DNA of 64,000 bases from Termitomyces sp. T153 (GCA_018296165.2 JACKQL020000072.1:1-64000), one strand, 5' to 3'; counted from the first letter of the stretch, positions 14,061 to 27,594 are shown. Notes: generated by a model from the sequence alone, not told the origin. A program made the numbers and translations.

Positions 14061-14900
14061 ATACTGGGCTTGAGAAGAGCCCAAGTCAATTTGGGGTTGG
14101 TACTAGACAAAGTACTTAGTACATTTTTAAATGATTAAAAGGATGTTTGCCATTTGGAGAAGAACTGGAAGATCTGATATATGCAAGCAGTCCAGGTCCT
14201 TGGGGATGGTGCTCATGCAGAGCATCTCTCCAGTGTCTCTTGCCTCAACACTAGTTATGCAGGGATAAACTTATGAATTGGTGAAGATGTATTGTGGGCA
14301 GTGATTGTTGTTGAATCTTCTGCTGACCTTGTTCATAATAATGATCTTGCTTGACCTTCTAGTCTGTAATAACACATGAGATTCTTCTACCAACAAACAA
14401 GATCATGATAAAGTCTTATCTTTGTTTCTTCACACCAATAATCTGTACAGACCATGAATATCCTGATTGCATATGCAAGGAAAGTGTATTGGGGAACTTC
14501 TAGTGTTATGCCCAGAGAAATAGCTTGTGGTAAATTGAGAAACAGAAAAGAATTAAAAGCTTAGATTAATAAACTTACACAAACAAAAAAAGGAACAATC
14601 TTTCATGGTGAATTACACTACATGACTCTCAATGTTCAGTCAGTACAATTGACTAGTTTTCTTTCCCTTGTTCAATTTATCTGCCTATGGCATATGAGAA
14701 AAGTGAAGAAATATAAGTGAAAAAGAGAACTGACCTTCCAGCAATCATGGTTGTTGTAAATACCCTCCTCCTCATAGATCTCCCTAATCACCTTGCCACT
14801 CTGAGAGACCCAGACACACTTGATTCAATCAGTATATTTGTTTTCCTTTACTTGACTGAAGCATTACTCACTGCTGGCAAGGTGTTCAACAAATATCCCA
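14061..14900. other. No gene seen
   Basis: AT-rich, CpG-poor sequence following the MCM5 copy. I find no MCM5 C-terminal motifs and no other recognisable coding segment. Confidence 0.4.
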
Positions 14901-14948
14901 TTGTCTTGAGTTCTCTTCAAAAGCACATCCCCTCATGCTCTCCCACAA

Positions 14949-15338
14949 ATGAGCTACAAACTTCATAGCATAAACAGCTGTGCCAGATCAAATGCACATG
15001 TTGGTGTTGTGCTGAATGGAGGCCTAAAGATTGAATTGAAAAATACTCAAAACAAAAGACTGTACACAAATCCATTGGCTCTTCTCCAGCTTAAGGATGG
15101 AGTACCCTTTGAGTTGAGACTTTCTCAGGCAAAGGACAGGGCATTTCATTGGGATTGTGAAGGACTTAACTTGCCTTGGCATATTGACAGTGTAGACAAT
15201 GCTAGAAAAGCATTGAGTAAGTCAAAAGAAGGAAATAGAACAACTTACTTGTCAGAGATGGTGATTCAAGTGAAGGAGGCAGTCAAGGAACCAGATGCCT
15301 TAAATACAATAGAGCAATGGAGTCTTCTGAAGAATTAA
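14949..15338 (+). pseudogene. Unrecognised open frame in the CACTA-like element
   Basis: The open frame of 129 codons has a plausible amino acid composition: a central hydrophilic stretch (LRLSQAKDRAFHWDCEGLN) and a lysine/glutamate-rich C-terminal part (MVIQVKEAVKEPDALNTIEQ). I recognise no family. The region upstream (14,717-14,968) is also open but in another frame, so this may be the tail of a broken multi-exon gene. It could be a second transposon protein or another captured fragment. Confidence 0.3.
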
Positions 15339-15349
15339 AACTTGGAATA

Positions 15350-15760
15350 TTATCCCAGAGCTCAGACAATCATAAGAGTGAGATTGGGTGAATCCAGGTG
15401 TCATGAGTAAGGGATAGAGCTTGGGTGAACCCAGAGCTCATCAATGGAGGTATTTGACACACAGAAGAGATGGTGCTATTTCCAAGGCACCTTAGAAGTA
15501 TACATCAGCCCCCATGCCTTAAGGTCACTCAGCAAAGGAGGAAATTTGAGAGTTGGGGTTCCCAAACCTAAAGCTTGAGAGGAAATGTGAGTGAGTTTGG
15601 ATGAACCCTTGGGAACCCAAAACTTGAGAGAGAGTGTGAGTGAGTTTGGATGAACCCTTTTGGGAACCCAAAATGTGAGAGGAAGTGAGTGAGTTTGAAT
15701 GGACCCAGAACTTGTGAGAAAAGGATAGAGCATGGGGAAACTGAGCTCAAGTCCAGTCCT
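15350..15760. repeat. Irregular short tandem repeats, GTGAGTTTGGATGAACCC type
   Basis: Several copies of a unit of about 55-60 bases are built around 'GAGxTTGGxTGAACCCxxAACTxxTGAGAG' (for example near 15,390, 15,420, 15,590, 15,645, 15,690). They share the core motif with the larger arrays at 15,971-16,620 and 24,050-24,390. Confidence 0.55.
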
Positions 15761-15970
15761 ACTTCAATGGAGTTTGATGATTATGTAATTCATTCATGGA
15801 AAACACAATGAGCATTGAGGGAGTGAGAGCAGGTGTGATTTGCAAGCAATAGAATAGAAGAATAGATCTACAAAGAAGCATCATGGTGACACAGTCACCT
15901 TAGTCCATCAAGGCTACACCATAGAGAGATCCTTAAGATTGCTCAGCACAACAGGAGTGTGTGAGTTTGA

Positions 15971-16847
15971 GTTGAGCCCAGAATTAGAGCCAAGTGAGTG
16001 AGTTTGGGTTAGGCTCAGAACTTCAGAGAAAGTGATAGGGTTTGGATGAACTCAGAAGTCATACAGAAGTGAACAAGCTTGGGTGAACCCAGAACTCATG
16101 AGGGAGGGACAGAGCTTGGTTGAACCCAGAGCTCATGGTCAACAAGTCAAAGTCTGACTTGACTGGTGTTTGATTCTTATATAACTCATCATGAGAACAC
16201 AATCAGCAATAAGTAGAATCATAGATAAGATTGTGCATGAGCAACAAAGACTACATTTTTGTAGGGACAATGGTGGAGTATCAAAAATGAATGTGAAGAA
16301 AATTGATTTATTTGAGAGCCAAACATCTATAATAGTAATGAGTTCTGTAACTGACAGACAGTAAGTGCAAACAAGATCTGTAATTGAGTTGAGCCCAGAA
16401 CTAAAGCCAAGTGAGCAAGTTTGGGGTTGGACCCAGAACTTCAACAGAAGTGATAGAGTTTGGATGAACTCAGAAATCATATGGAAGTGAATGAGCTTGG
16501 GTGAACCCAGAACTTGTGAGGGAGAGACAGAGCTTGGGTGAACCCAGAACTTGTGAGGGAGAGACAGAGCTTGGGTGAACCCAGAGCTCATGGTCATTTC
16601 AACAAGTCAAAAGTCCAACCTTGACTGGTGATTGATTCTTACATAACCCATCATGGGAATACAATCAGCAATAAGTAGAATCATAGATAATATTATGTAT
16701 GAGTGCATTGAGTGACAAAGACTACATTTTTGTAGGGACAATTATTGAGTATCAGAAATGATGAATGTGAAGAAAATTGATTTATTTGAGAGCCAAACTA
16801 TAATAGTAATGAGTTCTGTAACTGATATACAGTAAGTGCAAACAAGA
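15971..16847. repeat. Tandem duplication, unit about 417-460 bp
   Basis: Copy 1 (15,971-16,379) and copy 2 (16,388-16,847) both start GTTGAGCCCAGAA and end in TACAGTAAGTGCAAACAAGA. They are clearly homologous along their length. Copy 2 has an extra internal duplication of the unit GAGCTTGGGTGAACCCAGAA near 16,495-16,575. No coding motif is visible inside. It may be a non-coding part of the transposon. Confidence 0.7.
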
Positions 16848-16923
16848 CTACTATCATCTGCTGGACTACATGTATCTAGACTTGGCACCACAAGTTATTT
16901 TAGATCTGATCAACATAAAGAGA

Positions 16924-19900
16924 CTAGATCAAAATGAGTTTGATGATTTTGAGCTCAGAGAAAATACAAACATGTCTCAGTGATATAACTACCCAGTTGT
17001 CCTTCAATTTCAACCTTGCTGCATGAGCTTCAATGTCCAAAATTATCATGGCTCTAAGCCATGGGTCCAATTCAGTACTCCAAATGCTTGCTCCCAATTC
17101 CTGATATAACAAGTAAAGGTCAAAAGAGAATGAAGTTGAGGGCTTCAGAAGATACCCAACAATTCATGTGCCATGAAGAGTTTGATTGTCCCTCACTACA
17201 GGAAACTCAAGAATGTTCTCAATCATAAATGTGGCAGAGACATTTTGCAAGAAGACAAAGCTGTTGCCCTTGTGCTTCTCACAAGAGGTGTATAATGAGC
17301 CAAAGTGATGGATTTGAGATTTATTGACTGCTTTTGGAGGAATTTTGTGATATGGCTTGGCATGTTCAATTGCCAGACCATATCCTCCAGAAAGTGGGGC
17401 TAATTTCCCATTTAGAGTATTGTTGTCATCATAATTTACTTCAGTACTGTGGAAAGAAATGAGGGTGAAAGCATTGTTCTCTTCATTTGCCAGGATCCCA
17501 TGAGTCTGTGGTCAAACAGGAGTCTGAAACATGGACTTGCATTCTTTGATGATGTTGGTGCAGGCCTGTTTAAGGAAGAGCCCTCTTACACTAGATGTCC
17601 AATGCTAAGCATGCACAATTGTCTCTTCATATTCACCTGAACTGTGTGTTATTAATCAAAGCCAAATGAATATGTTGGTCTTATCTTTCTTGTAATTTAT
17701 TGGCATTGACTGAAATTGCCCAATTGCATGCTCAAAAGGAAAGGCCCACTAGCCTGAAGCAGGACCAAATAATTCAAGAAAATCAGGAATGTGAAAGGCC
17801 ATGTGATGATTGGAGACACATTCATAGAATGGGAAGAGGTGAGCAAGCTCTTTTCAATACTCAGTCATGAGCTCCAAATAATATGCTCTATGAATTGTGC
17901 TAGTTACTTGAGAAGTTGCCACTTGGATAGCCAAAGAAAGCAGCATTGTCAGATGCAGGAGATTTTTCTTTTGTTTGTCACCATCCCACCATAAGCAGGT
18001 CAAAGATATGGGAAGATTTACACAGCTGACCATCTGCCACTGATCTGCTTGGAGCTTGGGCCCACTTGATAAGAGAGTTGTTGGGACTGAAGTCACCTAG
18101 AAAGGTCTGATAATATTTTTGAGGTCAGCCCAGATAGTCACCATTTCATCTTCTGAGAAGATGTCCCTATGAAACAATGTGACATCATGTTCTGGCTGCT
18201 GAAGTCGCTAGTGAAACAATCTAAGTCAACATTGTTCATACACATTGACTGATTTATACATACACAGAGAAGGATTGCACAAGCATAGTCCTCTCTAATC
18301 CCTTTATCTCCCAGCAATAGTCAAATACCTAATCCTGTTGCCATACAAATTAGGGCTTCTTTGCACAGATTTCTTCATCTCTTGACTTGCTTTGTCAAAA
18401 GCTGGGCCTTCAGCACTGAAATTGATGGGCCATTGAAGCTACCAGCAAAATATATATACATCATTGAAAACCTTCAGCTCAGTCTTTGAATCTGGCTTGG
18501 GATTGGCTTCATTGTATTAAATATTCACTACAGTCAACTTTGCTGTAGCTCCCTTCTTGGTCTTGCACTTCTTATTGTTGGGGTCATAACCAAGGATGTT
18601 CTAGAAGTGCTCTTTCATCAACCCAAGAAAGAGATTATGCATAACATTAACAACAAGGTATGTTGATGCCTTATAGTAGGGAAGCTAGAGAAGCTTGGTC
18701 CATTGCCAACCTGATTTGCCAACAAGAGCAGATGCTTCTTCTGGGGAAGAAGCCAAGAAATAGTTCTCAGCCAAGTCTCAACATTCTTTATCATGTTGGA
18801 ATTTCCAGCATTTAACATTGAAATTTCTGAGTTTGTGAGATGTTCTGTTGCACCAGCAGTGGGAACAAAAGTACTTGTGATAGATTGAAGTAAAGCCTCC
18901 AACTTTTTGAACTATCATGAGATCACAAATTATAGAAATGATGGTACACAGAATCAGTCAACTGTAAAGGAAGTTGGCAGTCTGGCTAAAGGCAACACCT
19001 GACCAGAGATCCAAGAATTCATCAATGATGGGGCACAAGTATGGATTCATTCTATCCAGTTGGGCCTCAGGTTCCTTAGGGCCCCTTGATAGGTAAATTC
19101 AAGCATGCAATGCATATCATGCCAATAGAGATCTTCTTTCTAGCTTGTTTGTTGCCCAAAGGGTTGAAGAAATCCACACTGAATGAAAAAAGGTAACAAC
19201 CAGCATTTTCACCTCTATAGACACTAAAGTGAGATTTTCCATTGGAGCCTTTGAAATTTTGAATGGCAGAACCTTAAAAGATGTCCCTTAGTATTCTGTC
19301 AGAAGGCATTTCCATCTGCTTCCAAGTCTGATCCATCTTTTTTTCATATGATTCTTGCAAGAGTAACCTGGCAAACTAATCTTTGAAGTCAAATACAACA
19401 TAAGGCTAAATGGGAATGTAGCTGTCCAATCAGCAGGTTCCTATTGACTTAGGACAAACAAGCAATTCTTCACAGAGAACACTATGCCAAATGGTGTCAC
19501 ACTGTAAGGGGTAGACAGGTACTTTGCTGTTATTTCCTGCTTTATTGTTGGGGAATTTGGGCCTGTAAATTGCATGACACTTTGGACAGGAAGCATAAAC
19601 CAAGGACTTTCCCTCTATGCGAAGGAGTTTCATAGTGGTGCAAATATTAACAGAAAATTTATCAAGAACAGCAGCAATGGGACACAGAATAGACAGAAGA
19701 AACAAAAAAGTGTTGGTTATGATTTTAGTGCACATCTGGAATATCCAGACAGTTTCCCTATGAGGAAGGCATAGCACAACATGGCAGATGGTGATCATGA
19801 AGATCACAAGTTGGAGGAAAGATACCACTTTGCTAAAGCCAAGGAAAAAATGGTCACCTGAAGAAAAAAGAATCAGAGAACAATTCATGCACATTGCTAT

Positions 19901-20460
19901 TGGTGACTCACTTGTGTCAAATTGAGAATGTGTGAGTGCCAGTGGCTCTGCAATTTGTGTGCTAGTGCATTTGTTCATGACTTCATTGTCTTGTCAAGAA
20001 GGTGCTGGACATCCTGCTATAGCATGTTGACACCACCATGCATGTGCACAACAGCAGGAGTTTTAACTCTTCCAATGGTACATAAACATGTAGTTTGATC
20101 AATTAAAGTTTGCTTGATTGATTCTAGTGCTATAAGCTTGTCTGCAAACATATGGTTGCCTGAATGAAACAGAGCCAAACCAATCACTTGTACCTTGGTG
20201 CGCAAAGATTCAAGTACACACTCAATCTTGTTGAGACCAACAATGAGTTTTCTCACCCTGTTAATTGGTAAATTTGGCTTATCACTAGTGATAGGCAGAA
20301 ACATTGCTGGATGCACTGCAATATCACTCAGCAAGAGATTGTTCATAGCAATTGCTATCTCAACTTTGAGAGCCTCCTTGTATGCTAAGGCACAATCATC
20401 TAATTTCTGAGCCTTGTCCTCCTTTTCATGATTTCAAAGTGTTTTGGCATCAACCAAGGT
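16924..20460 (-). pseudogene. CACTA-type (Tnp2-like) transposase, broken
   Basis: Minus-strand segments match agaricomycete Tnp2-like transposases in order. They are an N-terminal hydrophilic part at 20,460-20,017 and a cysteine motif at 19,560-19,620 (YASCPKCHAIYRPKFP), followed by VPVYPLQC. Then come a core segment near 19,180-19,240 (FSVDFFNPLGNKQA across a frame change) and IACLNLP near 19,110. The next block at 18,610-18,760 reads AENYFLASSPEEASALVGKS ... NVMHNLFLGLMKEHF, and a C-terminal part reaches 16,924. In intact relatives this is one long protein of the DDE class that cuts at the terminal repeats. Here it has many stops and frameshifts. Confidence 0.7.
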
Positions 20461-21275
20461 GCCACATCAACCAAGGTGTCACAGGTGCCATCTGAAAGCC
20501 AATTCAGATGGCATTTGAATTCTGTGCAAGTGCAGACTTTGTCTTTTGGCAATATTGAAGAGGTAGTAAAAGGGAGGGAGGCAATTGTAAGTAGCTAGGA
20601 GACAAAATCAATATGCAGACTAAGTGAGATAACATCTGATGTAAAAATCAATTAGTATGACAAAGGTTTGCCATACAATGCTTTGTGGAAACAATTGAGA
20701 ACCTCCTGCACTCTGTGCCCTGTGCTCTTCAACATTATAGCTTAGTCAGCACATTTCACACAGATGAAAGAAAGGGCTGTAACTGTAGCCTAGACCTGCC
20801 TCCAGGAAAATCTATGTAAGAAGTTGAAATCAAACATGTGCCAAGCAGGGATAACAATAAGCATTAGGCAATCATTTTCTTTGTCCCCAGAAAGACAAAG
20901 AGTTTGGCAAGTTCCCATACATGTACAGGGCATGATACATATGATAAAAAAGAACAGATACTCATTAGTATTCACATGATGAGAAGTTCAGTACTTCATA
21001 CAATTTCATTTTCAAAGAGAACAAAATACAATTAGATATTATAGGTTGTCAACAATGTAAAATGGCACTTCTACATCATCCACCTTGGCAGACTCTTCCT
21101 CAAATAAAATTGAGTGATTGTGAAGACCTCTTTGGCCTGTGCACTAGTGATGGTTGGGATTGTAGTGTAAGGTTGGGCAACAACTGCCTAAATATCATAC
21201 AAGAGTGTGATCAGACTTGTGCTTTGCTCTGCAATATTACTATCTGCAGAAATGGTAGGGGAGAGCACCATATGT

Positions 21276-22990
21276 TCAACAGGTTGAGCAAAAGCATTTG
21301 GAGCTGCACAATAGTGGGTGGCAGGATCTTGAGTGTTTGACTTGAAAAGCTGCATGGTAAGCAGTCTGACATTGGGAATGGGCTAGAGGGTGTAAATTTA
21401 GTACACAAAAAGATATTGAGGGAGGGCAAGTAAACAAACATTGATGAATAGGACAGCCATTGTTAGAACTAGTACCTGCAATAACACAGTGGCATACAGC
21501 ATGCAGTATGCAGCTTGTTTTGCAAGAGAGAACTACTTTGCATAAACCACCATGAAGCCTGTTGCATCCAGTTAATTGGCACTTCTGAAAGGCTAGATGA
21601 TAAGTTGGTGAATGCAAACTTGACAATGAATCAGAACTATGAACCTCTTTTACCCACATATACATCTCAAAACCTCCAGAACTGGAGCCACCTATGATCA
21701 TATACCCATCTTCATGTTTGGCAACTGCAATGACTTGCATGAGTCCTAAGATACCATAAGTGCAGGTCATCAACCAGGGTTATATAACATGCCAAATCCA
21801 GACAACTTCTGTAATATTTCCCAAGTTGCCATGTCTACCATATAGACTGTTCCATGATTGCTGCCACACACAATAGTTTTGCCTTCTTCTACAAATACTC
21901 CTTGAATGATTCTACACCGAGTAGATATAATGGCTGGTATTGCTTTAGCCAGAGTACCAGGAAATTGGTGGAGTTGAAAGTGGCCTTGGGTGAGATTATG
22001 AGTGACCAAGAGGTCTTCACCAGGCAAAAGGGCAGCATGACCTCTGGAGGAGGCAGTCAATAATGTGGAGGGCAATGGCAGGAAAAAGCACACATTGCAC
22101 TTATTAAATGCTTTTGCCACAGCTGGTTGGAGGTTTGAGCATTGATGCAAAGGCTGTAAAGGGTAAACTTGGATCTGATATTAACCATTCAGATTCATCT
22201 ACATTTTGCTGTTTTCAATCTTGGTGAGTAGTATGTCTTGGCTACCAGCACCGAAGAACTTGAGGCTTGTGGGAATGGCATCAGCCACACATGAAATGAT
22301 CCACAATTCTATTATGTCAACTGCTGGGAGTTAGACTAAGACAGGGTGACATAACTGCCAATACTTACCACCTGCACTAATGCTAAACAATTTGATTGTA
22401 CCATTATGGCTAGTGACCACAAGTTGCTAGTTAGCATAATCACAAGCCTGGGCAGCAACACTATTTCTGAACTCAAAGATATTGTAGACCTTGGAATACC
22501 TCTGAGAGAACCACTGGGACTATGATCAGGGAGGGACAACATTTCAACTTGAAATGATGTACAGAGATTGTATTTGCATGAGGAATAAGGCAGATTGATC
22601 CTCAAATGGTCCTGATGCATACAGATTTACCCTTGTTACCAGCAGTATTTATAGTGAGACAAGTCAGAGTGGTGACTTTGCCCCATGTCTTATTGTAGAG
22701 GGTTTGAAGGGGGGAGAGATTCTTTGTGGAATAGACACAGACATGTTCATCATTGCCTGAGAAATAATCAATTTATGTAGTCAAGGCAAATTGAAAGACC
22801 TACCTCCTATTAACACCATACTCAAATTGTTAGTAAAGGTTGCAGTGCTAACTGGGCCTTTGCTGCTTCTAAGGTCACCCCAAAGCTTGTATTCAGAAGT
22901 CTGGGAAGGGGCAGAGGTCAAAAGGAGAGTAGAAAACAAGAAACTGATGCTGACAGATGTGAAGGCCATTGGATTGGACTGTGGATAAAG
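21276..22990 (-). pseudogene. WD40-repeat protein remnant
   Basis: Minus-strand segments have the features of an agaricomycete WD40 family. They are GPVSTATFTNNLSMVLIGG (about 22,800-22,870), LVVTSHNGTIKLFSIS (about 22,370-22,430) and GVFVEEGKTIVCGSNHGTVY (about 21,840-21,910), then VDMATWEILQKL. Each resembles a beta-propeller blade ending in an L/V-[YF]-D-like dipeptide. A hydrophobic segment near 21,410-21,460 could be the single membrane span found after the propeller in this family. Frames are interrupted and no intact gene can be drawn. It lies upstream of the transposase on the same strand. Confidence 0.55.
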
Positions 22991-23126
22991 TGTGCAAGAG
23001 TGAAGTGGATAATCCCTTTACTGTCAAAATTGGGTGTGATTATGTACCAAAAAAAAACAAAGGTCTTTGTTGTGTTGCTTTGAGGCTCAAAGCACATTTG
23101 TAAATCAGTAGAATTATATATAATGC

Positions 23127-23800
23127 ATGCCAGAAGATGGAAATGTATCTGTTTCTTGGAAAACTACAATGAACCTCTTTGTTGAAAGACCTTTTCCCTT
23201 GACTGTGTCTCAAATTGAGTTTACAGTTCTTCCACCTGCCTTGCTTCCCCCTACTGCTCCAGGCATAGAGTTTGGAGATTACATTTTACACTGCAATAAC
23301 TCTGAAAACAAGAGTGATGGAGAACCTGAGGTTGAGCCTCACCACTTCCAGAGGTGTTTGGGTAAGAAATTTCTCTGCCCCAATGGCAAACTAGAAAGGC
23401 CCAATAGTGGTGGATTCAATTTGAGCTTGGAGCTTGTCAAGACTGGTTGGACTGTCCAAACTGTTGAATGCTTTTTGGTAGGCAGTCATACAAAATCAAC
23501 TGACAAATTGACCTGATTTTCTGAACAGGTAGATGTGTACAAATTGGCCAAAAAGAAATTGGATTTGACCAAGAGCTATCAAAAGCAGGATAACAATGAA
23601 ATAAAGAAGTTATGTGAAGAGGTATGTGCAAACAGTTCAAAATGAGGCTTGAATAACCTCATCTTAATGTGTTTGGCAGATTATGTGGGACAAGAACTGG
23701 CTTCATCTATAGGACTATGAGTATTGCTGGCCAGTAACTTCCTTGCTGAAGTTGAAACTGAAGAATAGTGCTGCATCAGCTTGCAGGCAAGAGATGAGGG
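23127..23800 (+). pseudogene. Unrecognised spliced-gene remnant with a charged helical segment
   Basis: An open frame of 129 codons at 23,127-23,516 (SWKTTMNLFVERPFPLTVSQ near the start) is followed after an AG by a second coding-like segment at about 23,529-23,620 (VDVYKLAKKKLDLTKSYQKQ). After a short gap with GT/AG ends there is a third (CWPVTSLLKLKLKNSAASA, with an in-frame stop nearby). The lysine/leucine spacing suggests helices. I do not recognise the family. It looks like a captured host gene or an accessory ORF of the transposon. Confidence 0.4.
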
Positions 23801-24039
23801 CTACCCATGAGTGCTTGTGAGCTGCCATGAACAGAAGGGGAATAAGCCCAGATACTTAATTACTATTATTATAATGTAAGTGGGAATGAACATGGCACTT
23901 GAAGCTCAGCAAGAGAATAGGGAAGGTCCTACTTTAGTGGATCAGCACACCAGGTAAATGGTCTGTATGAATGCAATGGATAGAATTTGAAGATGTCAAT
24001 TGCAATGGGTAGATTTTGGAGATGTTAGAGTATGAGGGG

Positions 24040-24390
24040 AGAATGACCAGAGTATGGGTGAACCCAGAACTCAAGAGGAAGTGATAGAGCTTGGGTGAAC
24101 CCAGAGCTCATGCATATGGTTGTTTTCAAGTCCAACTTTGCTGGTGTTTGATGATTTGATGCTCATCCTTGCTTATAACAAATCTTATCTATATTGTTCA
24201 TCTGGAATGTTCAATGCTGGCCAAAGTTTTGGACTTTGAACTTTTGCCTGTCATGACCATTGATGAGCTCAGTCTCTTCCTCATGAGTTTCGGGTTCACC
24301 TAAGCTCATTCACTTCCTTATGAGTTCTTGGTTCACCCAAGCTCTATCCCTTCCTCACAAGTTTTGGGTCCACCCAAACTCACTCACTTC
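24040..24390. repeat. Repeats of the GAGCTTGGGTGAACCCAGA type in both orientations
   Basis: Two forward copies (24,050-24,110) face about four inverted copies (24,265-24,390; for example GGTTCACCCAAGCTCTATCC). The forward copies match those at 15.4-16.6 kb. The inverted pair can fold back over about 340 bases. No gene is seen from 23,800 to 25,240 otherwise. Confidence 0.55.
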
Positions 24391-25239
24391 CCACTGACTT
24401 GTAGCCTGATGCTTGGGACATCTGGTGTTTCTTTCTCTGTACATCTTCACCTCCTGTGAATAATTCAATTCCTCAAACTGACTCAATGTTATTTAAAGTT
24501 CCAAGTTCTAAGGCAACCACTTCCAAATATGATATTCTGTGGTCAACATCATCTTATCACTCATCCTTGGTCATTGCATTTCCATTCTGGTATACTCATT
24601 GTGGTTGATGACATGGTTTCCAGATGTTGCTGCAGCACCACACAGAGGTTGCACTTGATTTCTTTGAGGTGTGGTCATTAAGATATATATTTGCAATTCC
24701 ACCAGACATGCCCCTTGTACTTCCCCATTAGCAGAATATGGATTTGATGCCCCTGCTGGAGAGGACAACAATGTTGCAAAGAGGCAAAGACAGTGCTAGA
24801 GCACCATATGGATATTGCATTTGATTTCTGACTACAAAGAATATATCTGCATGCTCTCAAAGTATTGAAATGACAACAACATTGCAAAGAGGCAAAGCTT
24901 GGATGGCTCTCCATCCTTAAGTCAGTCTCTTGCCATCTTTACTGCTTTCCTAACTAAGTTCATCATGATGTACAATGCTGTAGCTGGCCTAATGCTACTT
25001 GACAACTGCACAGTTACTTTGCTGGCTCATGATCCTGGAAAATGCAGTGGGAAACAAGCAAGATGGGATATAGGAATTGGGCAACTGAGTTACTCAGCTT
25101 CTTGACAAGGCAGATTTGGGCAAGGCAGAAGAAAAGTCAGTACTGGATACACTGGTGGAATGTGTCCATGAGGTGGGGCAAGCAGAGCAGTTACAAATGG
25201 CTGAGGAGGCCTCTGGTGCTATGGTCAGCTCTACAGGAC

Positions 25240-26860
25240 AGGGCATTCAGCTTCTCCATATTCCAGCCTGGCTTATAGTGCAGCAAGAAGTCAAAGTTGA
25301 CTAGATAGAGAGACCATCAGGCCTGTCAGTGGTTGAGCTTCTTGGCTGTCCAGGAGTACTTGATGTCCTTGTGATCAATCTAAACCTCAAACTTGTGCTG
25401 TGTGCCCTCTAGAAAATGCCACCACTCTTCAAAGGACTGGATAATGGCCAGCATCTCCTTGTCATGGATCTCATAGTTGTGCTCTACCACATTCAAGCTC
25501 TTGGAGTAAAAGGCCACTGGATGCCACTTTCTGTCCTCTGACGACCATTGCAATAATACTTGTTGGGGCTGTTGGCTTCCATCCAGAAAGGAGAATTGTT
25601 GTCTGGGAAGAGGAGGACTGGTTCAGAGATGACAGCATGCTTGAGAGCATCAAAGGCCATCTGCTCCAGGAGTCCCCAGCTCCAGGCAGTGTCCTTTCCA
25701 GTGAGGTCAAATAGTGGGTGGGCATAGTATGAGATGTTCTGGATGAACCTCCAGTAGAAGTTAGCAAAGCTTAGGGAAAGCCTGTGCCTCCTTCTTGTTC
25801 TTGGGCTCCAGCCACTCTGTGACACCTGCTACCTTCACCAAATCCATCTCTGCAGCTCCATGTGTGATGATCAGGCCAAGATACTCAATTTAGGTCTGTT
25901 CAAACTTGCACTTCTCCAGTTTGAGATAGAGCTAGTGATGGGAGAGGCATTCCAAGACAAGGCATGTGACTAGTGGTGCTCCTCCAGTGTTTTGGTGTAG
26001 ATGAGGATGTCATTGAGGTATACACACACTACACCTTTGGCAATGAGGTCCCAGAAGATATTGTTCATCATTGTCTGGAAGGTGGCCAGGCTATTAGTGA
26101 GTCTGAAGAACATGACAAGAGGTTCAAACAGTTCCTAGTTGGTCTGGAAGGCAGCCTTCCACTTGTCTCCCTCCTAGATGTGCATGTTGTTGTAGCCCCA
26201 CTGGATGTCCAGTTTAGTGAAGTACTGTATACTCCAGAGATTACTGATGAGCTCAGAGATGAGGAGAAGAGGATAGCAGTTCTTCACTGTTATAGCATTA
26301 AGAACCTGGTAGTCCTGAAATAGTTAGAATGAGCCATCCTTTTCAATAATGAAAAAGACCAGGAAAGCCATTGAGGATTTGGAGGGGCAGATGCAACCAG
26401 AGTTCAGATTCTCCTGCAGGAAGGTGTCCAGCTCATTCTGCTCCTTGGGCACTAGTGAGTAGACCTTACAGCTTGAGAGCTTAGAGTCTGGCATTAGTTC
26501 AATGGTGTGGTCCCACTGCTTGCACTCTGGGAGCAAGTCAAACAAGGCTTTTGAGAACACATCCTCCAATGTGTGGAAGGCATGACATCCTGGAATGCCT
26601 GGGGTGTGGAGTTAGCAGCAAGCACCTGGGCCAGCTGCTGGGATGTGGTCTGACTAGCCCAGATCTCCATGTTATAGAGTGGAGAGCATAAGGTGGTGGT
26701 ATAGATCTGGTCTCCAACTTTCACAGCCTTGTCTCCAACATCCTCTGGAATCATCTTGATGAATGCTGATGGTCCCACTGTGTGCAAGCTCAGCATGGCC
26801 CCAGCTTGCAACCATACAGGGCTGCATGTCCAATCACTCCTCAGAGGTGTAATCACCACA
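25240..26860 (-). pseudogene. Nested Ty3/gypsy pol fragment 1 (RT and RNase H)
   Basis: Minus-strand reading gives the segment before RT (DHTIELMPDSKLSSCKVYSL, about 26,455-26,520), then YPLLLISELISNLW, FTKLDIQWGYNNMH (about 26,180-26,220), and the catalytic region VCVYLNDILIYTKTLEEH (about 25,985-26,040). The first Asp of the YxDD box appears as Asn. RNase H begins near 25,640 (PVLLFPDNNSPFWMEANS). Stops and frame changes are present. It is the same lineage as elements L and R. No LTRs flank it, so it is a fragment inserted into, or rearranged within, the CACTA-like element. Confidence 0.7.
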
Positions 26861-27594
26861 GAGGAGTCATGCTAACCTTCTGTTGCATCTGAAAAGGATT
26901 TTAGCCCTTACATTTGCAGCACTTTAAGTGAATACAAGGAGGTTTCCCTTTGTTCACTGCCAACACTGCACCCTCCAGAACTACCATCAGGTACAACTGA
27001 GTAGAGGGCACTCAAGTGCCCTCCATTGTGATGCTTATCAGACCACCCAGGGGTTATCAAATGGGAGTAACTGCTTGCAGCCCTCCTGGCATCACACCAC
27101 TCTCTCCCATGCCATGGTGTGACATGGCAAGATCCAATGTTTCATATGGAGCATTCTGCAGTGTTCCATCAAACTCTGGTTTGGACCTAGGCCCAAACAC
27201 CTGACCTTTTATTGTCACCACTGTGCCCATTGGGGAAGGTGAACATTAGTATTTTAATGTTCTGATCATAACTAGTGGCAGTGAACTTCTTTTCCATAAG
27301 TTTGGCTTTTGCTTTGCAAATGAGTAAATGCTTGTCTGAATTAAAAAAATATAATGTTTCTGGTATAGTCTGCACAACTTACAGTTCACACTCCATAATT
27401 CAAATCCAGTTGATTCTGTCTACAAAGTATGAAGTAAGGTGCTGCCTTGCATAATGATGATAATAGTATTTTATAGATAGCATCATGTGACACTACCACA
27501 TAATAATGATAAGAAATTAATTAATCATTATACAGTAAATAATAAGAGAGGTAATGGGTGCTCCATTACACCAATCCAAAAATGGAAGACCCTA

